DNA of 64,000 nucleotides from Silurus meridionalis (Eukaryota > Chordata > Actinopteri > Siluriformes > Siluridae). Position 1 is the first letter of the stretch; each line of letters opens with the position of its first letter. The position numbers were made by a program, and so were the translations under genes. This document shows positions 58,991 to 64,000 of the stretch, piece after piece. The DNA is taken from assembly GCF_014805685.1 (NCBI RefSeq), contig NC_060886.1, positions 19,967,608 through 20,031,607 of the forward strand. The letters are read 5' to 3'. A model generated the notes under the pieces. The model saw only the letters and a program-made list of their open reading frames with translations, ran no database searches and was not told the DNA's origin.

Positions 58991-61527
58991 CTGAAAGAGC
59001 GACAAAACAAACGTGTTAAAGCATGTACAGCCAAACTCAGACTGTTTCTGACAGATGACAAATTAAAGTAATAGCCATGAAAATATCTTAGAAGGGACTG
59101 GGCTACCACGGTGATGCAGTGCGCTGTGCAACACATCACTTACAAATCTCACATAGGTAATTTTTATACTCCTCAAAGCACATAGTGAGCTCTTATGCAA
59201 TGTGAATGTGGACAGACTCATCATGGAAATGATTATTTGAATCAAGATTGAAATATTTCCTCATTTCCTCCGCCTTTGTAAATATAATTATAAATGGACA
59301 AACTATGGCAGACGAATGACCTCTATAGTTCAAAGGCACAAGTTTGTTTTTAGTTTGTCTCTATATTAAAATGAATCTAAGCAAAAAAAGAATAATGCTT
59401 ACTCTTTTTGCCCATTACAACAGCCTCTGTGAAAAAAAATCAAACAAATAAATATTATTAAAATATGGAATAAAAGGAAACGATATAATGTCATAATTTT
59501 TCATAATGATGCTGTAGCTTACTCTGGGCTGCTTCACACACCACTCCGTTCTCACTTTTCTCAGAGCAGCTGATGTTCTCCCACTTGCCAGTGGTGGAGT
59601 GTAGTGCCACACATTTGTCCATTTTTGGTATGTCCCAATCAGCTGAGCCACCTTCCACCCAATTCTTATAGTTCACAACAGACTCATCATTCCATTTAAA
59701 CTGATCATCTAGCAAAAGACAAAGAAGTAAACAAGTAGAGAGAGAAATCAATTATTCAACAGCAGCATAACCTGCTACATGAATCACTTCGGTGAGTGGG
59801 GTTTATCAGTCTATTTACATTGAACATATTCACTTTTTCTATTTTGATAAAGCTTTGAGAAACACATCCCTCAGATGAATAAAAGGCGTCATTATATGAA
59901 GTGCTAGCCCTGTATCATACAATTACCTAGTATCAGAGACACACACATGGAAATGTTAACTGAGTGTAAATGACATGTTTTTCGAGTATTTTAAAGTCTT
60001 TAAAAATAACAGGATGTTGATGATGTGAAGCGGGAGGAAGCAGTATTATTCCTGTTAAGACAGCACAGCTGGAGGTGTTTTTATACAGAGATGAATTCCC
60101 TGCATTATTCTCTTACTCATTAAAAAGTTTACAAAATGTCTGAAAAGTGAGTCTGAAAATAAATACATTTGTTTATATATATTTACTTTGAACTGTTTTG
60201 CAGATCACAGCTTTTCATTAAAATTTGCCAGTCTTTCAAAAATTATTTTCATCGTTTAATAAAATCGTAAAAAAAAAGACTGCCTGCTGAGTAAAGGATT
60301 AGACATGCTTCAGAGAACTTTAAGCACATTTTGAAAGATTCACGTTACCAAAGATATCAAATAAAATTCACCAATCTCCAATTTCTCCAAGGTCATAACA
60401 GAATCGTGTTTACATGAGGTTCATTCTCAACACATACAAGAACTTTCCTCCTGCCATTTACGCTTCAGATCCCTGTTTCCTATGAATTGATGTGAAACTA
60501 CGCGTTTGATCAGTACTTAGATTGGAATGTCAAACATTAGGCTTTACCGTCACTGTCATAATATAATCCCAGCCAGATGTTCACATTGTCTTTCCACACA
60601 TTAGGGTTATATTGAACGATGAAGTCGTTAACTTCAGCATTGCGCACCGTCAGAAGGGCTGATAAACAAAAGAGAATAGGTGGTTCAGGGTTCACAATTT
60701 ATCATGTGCTTAAAAACAGCAAGCAGAAAAGTCAAAGACTCATACCAAAGCCTCGGCACATATCTTTAGCTTTCTCCAGCGTGTAACTTTTGGCAATGTC
60801 CTCCTCTCCATGGACAAAATGATAACAGCTCTGTCCAAAGGGCACCCAAGTCCGTCCATCAGCAGGGCAATCTGCACACACATTTAGATAGTAAATTAGT
60901 GCTCTGAAGCCTGGAAACCAACAGAAATTGCAATCAGTGGGATTTTTATTAAAGTAACACTTTAGAGGTTAATGATAAAAATTTGGTGAGGGGGTTATAT
61001 ATGGGTATATGAAGGACTTAACTATATATGAATACATTATTTCTCACTTAATATATAATGTAGTATAGATGTAGACAAATACCATCATGCCAGGGTTATT
61101 TTATTGTTTCCCAGGTCAATATTTAGGATGAAATCAAAAAAATATATTCCAGTAGGCCTAAAAGATATGAATACTAATAATATATGAAAAAGTAACCAGT
61201 CTTATAACTGCTCGGATAAACAGAAGAGCATATCAACAAGCATGTCAAACCTTGAGGTAGCTCATCATGAAGAAATCACCAAAACAATCAAGCAAACCGT
61301 TTTTCTGAGGGTACAAAGGGAACATGCTCACCAAATGATTGGTCTAACAAATCTTTATACTGCTAGATGCAAAAAACAAGTCAATGGCATGAATCCACAC
61401 ACCCAAACTGCTTCATGTCAACAGTTGGGTGGTGTGGGAAATGTTCGTTCCAAGCCGGTATTGCACAAATGCCACACCAGAGCCTTTGACAGCACTGCTG
61501 ACTATTTTTATGATTAACATTTACCGG

Positions 61528-61590
<63 letters not shown>

Positions 61591-62258
61591 GTCATATATT
61601 TCTGTATATATATATATATATATATATTCACACTTCTCAAAGCTTCATCAACCCACAGTGAGTTTAGTGTATTCTGTGGCTCCCCATTCACCAGCAGAAA
61701 ACTAGGAATGTGGTATAAGGGGTTATGTCAGTAGCAATGATGTCATGAATGTTTCCTACATCATACATGTGCAATCCATGCCGAGAAGAATCAAGGATGT
61801 GTCTCAGGGAGTTCACAGGGGGTGTTCCAAATAAAGTGGTCAGTGAGTGAGTGGAGACACACACAGACACACACCATGTAGGCTACGTGCAAAACGCCAG
61901 CCAAAAAATATTACAACACTAACCATGCATCGAATCGTAACACAAAGCGACAGTCAGCTGTTTTTCTGCTCGATTTCTTTGTCAACAATATGAGTAACAC
62001 AACACAAATCCCGAAAGCAGTGTACAAGCACTTTAGATTTATTTTGGATCGACGTTAACTTTTCACGGCTTCTAGTCATAAAGCAGAAACAGCACAAGAA
62101 ACAAAAAAGAGCTCGCGCAGCACAAACAAATATTGGGTAAAGAAAGAGGAATCGGATTATTCCTACTTACCGCCATTACTCTGAGCGCGAGCGCAGTGGC
62201 GTAGTAAAAATGAAGCAAGGCTCAGGAGCGAGGCGATGTTGTAGACTCTGGACTTCAT
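58788..62258 (-). CDS. cd302: cd302, C-type lectin receptor CD302 (complete, six coding exons)
   Basis: A type I membrane C-type lectin; in mammals a small endocytic and adhesion receptor of phagocytes related to LY75. The six exons sum to 738 bases, giving 245 residues (human about 232). Layout: signal peptide 1-25; one C-type lectin domain about 31-167 with six cysteines; short stalk; membrane helix about 183-204 (LLSALVILSVIAILGVSAVV); cytoplasmic tail 205-245, acidic at its end. The lectin domain lacks both EPN/QPD and WND calcium-sugar motifs, as in mammalian CD302, so classical sugar binding is unlikely. One N-glycosylation sequon is NIS. A polyadenylation signal AATAAA lies at 58,725-58,730. 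Confidence 0.93.
59403..59426 (-). CDS. cd302: cd302 exon 5 (24-base microexon, stalk)
   Basis: Encodes KAVVMGKK between the lectin domain and the membrane helix. Acceptor TTTTTCACAG, donor GTAAGC. Phases fit exons 4 and 6 exactly. Skipping it would keep frame, since 24 is a multiple of three. Confidence 0.8.
59523..59708 (-). CDS. cd302: cd302 exon 4 (lectin domain end)
   Basis: Encodes DDQFKWNDESVVNYKNW then MDKCVALHSTTGKWENISCS and NGVVCEAAQ. It carries the last three cysteines and the FKW..., W..., KW... pattern of CTLDs. Acceptor TTGCTAG, donor GTAAGC, phase 1. Confidence 0.94.
60548..60658 (-). CDS. cd302: cd302 exon 3 (lectin domain)
   Basis: Encodes ALLTVRNAEVNDFIVQYN then VNIWLGLYYDSDG. 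The WLGLYYD segment corresponds to the conserved WIGL-type core. Acceptor TTATCAG, donor GTAAAG, phase 1. Confidence 0.92.
60746..60871 (-). CDS. cd302: cd302 exon 2 (lectin domain start)
   Basis: Encodes DCPADGRTWVPFGQSCYHFV then EKAKDMCRGFG. DCP...TW..F..SCY.F is the usual CD302 lectin-domain start. Acceptor GTGTGCAG, donor GTATGA, phase 1. Confidence 0.93.
61230..61850 (+). mobile_element. degenerate Tc1-like element with microsatellite insertion
   Basis: Contains transposase-like fragments (GGTGGTGTGGGAAATGTTCG; then CACAAATGCCACACCAGAGCC). It ends near 61,816-61,850 with TGTTCCAAATAAAGTGGTCA followed by GTGAGTG, a known fish Tc1 end type. AT and CA microsatellites split it. The left border is uncertain. 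It lies in cd302 intron 1, opposite in sense. Confidence 0.6.
61531..61627. repeat. (AT)n-(CA)n-(AT)n microsatellite
   Basis: Two AT tracts around a CA tract, within a Tc1-like remnant in cd302 intron 1. Confidence 0.9.
62171..62258 (-). CDS. cd302: cd302 exon 1 (signal peptide)
   Basis: Encodes MKSRVYNIASLLSLASFLLR then HCARAQSNGG. A basic start and hydrophobic core mark a signal peptide, with cleavage likely after ARA. Donor GTAAGT, phase 1. The 5' UTR border is not visible; no TATA box is obvious upstream. Confidence 0.9.
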
Positions 62259-62928
62259 GTTCGTCGGTGCAGAGCAGAAATTATGGCTACGAGGAGGAAG
62301 TTGGATCGAAGCTTTCTTTAAAGTGACCGTAACACACACACGCACGCACACACGCACGCACACTTAACGTGAAATGAGACCCGACCCGACTGGCACAAGC
62401 CCGCCTGTGCACTGGACTCTTGAACGCATCAGTGCGTGGTTTAAGGCTGACATGTTTACTTATGCTACTCTCCAATCACTCTGGTTTATTAACTACACAA
62501 TAATGATCGATAATGACAAGTGAGCACGAAAGTACTGATTTATTTTTCCATAAAAGAGTGATTCAGAAATGCTGAACGGCATCCGTATTTGTGCTCGTTT
62601 CTCCAAACAAACAAACAAACATAATAAATCAAATAATTTTTTGTAAGGAGACTGTTGAGTTTGGGAAGAAGTCTCCAGTGTCAGTCCTAACGTGTTTGAG
62701 TCTCCTCATCACACACAGTCATAATTACAAATAACAATATTTGGCAAATTGCTGTGGTCTAAGCAGAATAAAACACAACAATTTGCAGGTCATTGCTTAT
62801 GTGTGTGAGCCATGCATTTATTAGTTATACCACTAAATATACTAAATCTAGTAAAAGTGATTTAATATAGATGTATTAATGAAAGAAAAATAAACTAGAA
62901 CTTTAGAGAAGTAAACTAGTAAAAGTAG
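62259..62928. other. cd302 upstream flank
   Basis: Contains the cd302 5' UTR and promoter by position, a CA/CG-containing stretch (about 62,331-62,365) and AT-rich DNA. No LY75 exon was seen before the tandem array starts. Confidence 0.5.
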
Positions 62929-64000
62929 TTGTAGTAATGGTGTGATGGTAGTTGTAGTAATGGTGTGATGGTAGTTGTAGTAGTAGTAATGGTGGTGATG
63001 GTAGTTGTAGTAGTAGTAATGGTGTGATGGTAGTTGTAGTAGTTGTAGTAATGGTGGTGATGGTAGTTGTTGTAATAGTAGTAATGGTGTGATGGTAGTT
63101 GTAGTAGTTGTAGTAATGGTGGTGATGGTAGTTGTAGTAATTGTAGTAATGGTGGTGATGGTAGTTGTAGTAGTTGTAGTAATGGTGGTGATGGTAGTTG
63201 TAGTAGTAGTAGTAATGGTGTGATGGTAGTTGTAGTAGTAGTAGTAATGGTGTGATGGTAGTTGTAGTAGTAGTAGTAATGGTGTGATGGTAGTTGTAGT
63301 AGTTGTAGTAATGGTGTGATGGTAGTTGTAGTAGTTGTAGTAATGGTGTGATGGTAGTTGTAGTAGTAGTAGTAGTAATGGTGGTGATGGTAGTTGTAGT
63401 AGTAGTAGTAATGGTGGTGATGGTAGTTGTAGTAGTAATAATGGTGGTGATGGTAGTTGTAGAATAGCCTCTATTTGTCACATATACATTACAGCACAGT
63501 GAAATGTTGTTCTTCGCATATCCCAGCTTGCTTGGAAGCTGGGGTCAGAGCGCAGGGTCAGCCATGATACGGCGCCCCTGGAGCACAGAGGGTTAAGGGC
63601 CTTGCTCAAGGGCCCAAAAGTGGCAGCTTGGCGATACCAGGGCTTGAACCCCCGACCTTCCGATCAGTAATCCAACGCCTTAACAACTGGAGCTACCACT
63701 TGTAGTAGTTGTAGTAATGGTGGTGATGGTAGTTGTAATAGTAGTAATGGTGGTGATGGTAGTTAGTAGTAGTAGTAATGGTGGTGATGGTAGTTGTAGT
63801 AGTAGTAGTAATGGTGTGATGGTAGTTGTAGTAGTAGTAATAATGGTGGTGATGGTAGTTGTAGTAGTAGTAGTAATGGTGTGATGGTAGTTGTAGTAGT
63901 TGTAGTAATGGTGTGATGGTAGTTGTAGTAGTTGTAGTAATGGTGATGGTAGTTGTAGTAGTAGTAGTAATGGTGGTGATGGTAGTTGTAGTAGTAGTAA
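62929..64000. repeat. tandem minisatellite, GTAGTTGTAGTAGTAATGGTG-type unit, interrupted by a SINE
   Basis: A variable unit of about 25-30 bases, built from TGATGGTAGTTGTAGTAG and TAGTAATGG(TG), repeats from about 62,929 to 63,464. It resumes after the SINE at 63,703 and continues to the window edge. Unit variants differ in the number of GTA triplets. No gene-like coding is seen. Confidence 0.93.
63465..63702 (-). repeat. tRNA-derived SINE inserted in a tandem repeat
   Basis: Minus-strand head GTGGTAGCTCCAGTTGTTAAGG and box B-like GGTTCAAGCCC, then a GCCCTTGAGCAAGGCCCTTA body and a tail to TGTGACAAATAG. The same tandem array continues on both sides, so the SINE inserted into it. Confidence 0.8.

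Noticed and set aside
62903..63481. A 192-codon Thr/Ile/Tyr-rich open frame on the minus strand.
   Set aside because: It is a translation of the tandem minisatellite and has no stop only because the repeat lacks one.

Overview
This window is vertebrate nuclear DNA, almost certainly from a teleost fish. The coding sequence is split into many short exons with GT-AG borders. The non-coding DNA is AT-rich and packed with dinucleotide microsatellites and fish-type Tc1/mariner remnants. Several tRNA-headed SINEs of a type common in otophysan fishes are also present. A catfish-like (siluriform) source is my guess from the repeats and is not proven. There is no operon, CRISPR array, phage or bacterial content.

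Two protein-coding genes are present, both on the minus strand. Most of the window (about 1-49,200) is baz2b, which encodes the bromodomain-adjacent-to-zinc-finger protein 2B, a chromatin reader and ISWI-associated subunit. I could trace 35 coding exons with consistent splice phases from the start codon at 28,284 down to a bromodomain exon ending near 380. They encode about 2,119 codons, and the last bromodomain exon lies off the left edge. Domain order is: a serine-rich acidic N-terminus, a TAM/MBD-like domain, a long charged coiled coil, DDT, WHIM-type motifs, PHD finger and bromodomain. A non-coding first exon ends at 49,141, so intron 1 is about 20.9 kb. A CRE-like palindrome at 49,407-49,414 marks the likely promoter region. 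One exon (6,240-6,888) contains an apparent 1-base frameshift.

Upstream of baz2b, 49.5-58.7 kb is intergenic, with one unassigned exon-like ORF and some Tc1 and SINE debris. Then comes cd302 (six coding exons, 62,258 to 58,788), encoding a 245-residue type I membrane C-type lectin. The order cd302 then baz2b on one strand matches the mammalian LY75-CD302-MARCHF7-BAZ2B neighbourhood. I saw no MARCHF7 between them. The right end (62.9-64.0 kb) is a GTAGTTGTAGTAGTAATGG-type tandem array interrupted by a SINE.

Mobile and repeat content includes a degenerate Tc1-like element (1,088-2,190), two copies of one hAT-like non-autonomous element (2,207-2,832 and 25,287-25,554), and a Tc1/mariner-type short element with intact terminal repeats (21,972-22,394). 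It also includes further Tc1 remnants near 29.2, 53.2 and 61.2-61.85 kb, tRNA-derived SINEs at 16.3, 21.0 and 63.5 kb, and many microsatellites. I found no evidence of a novel biological system. The most useful leads are the frameshift in baz2b, the exon-like ORF near 50.3 kb and the foldback element near 27.3 kb.
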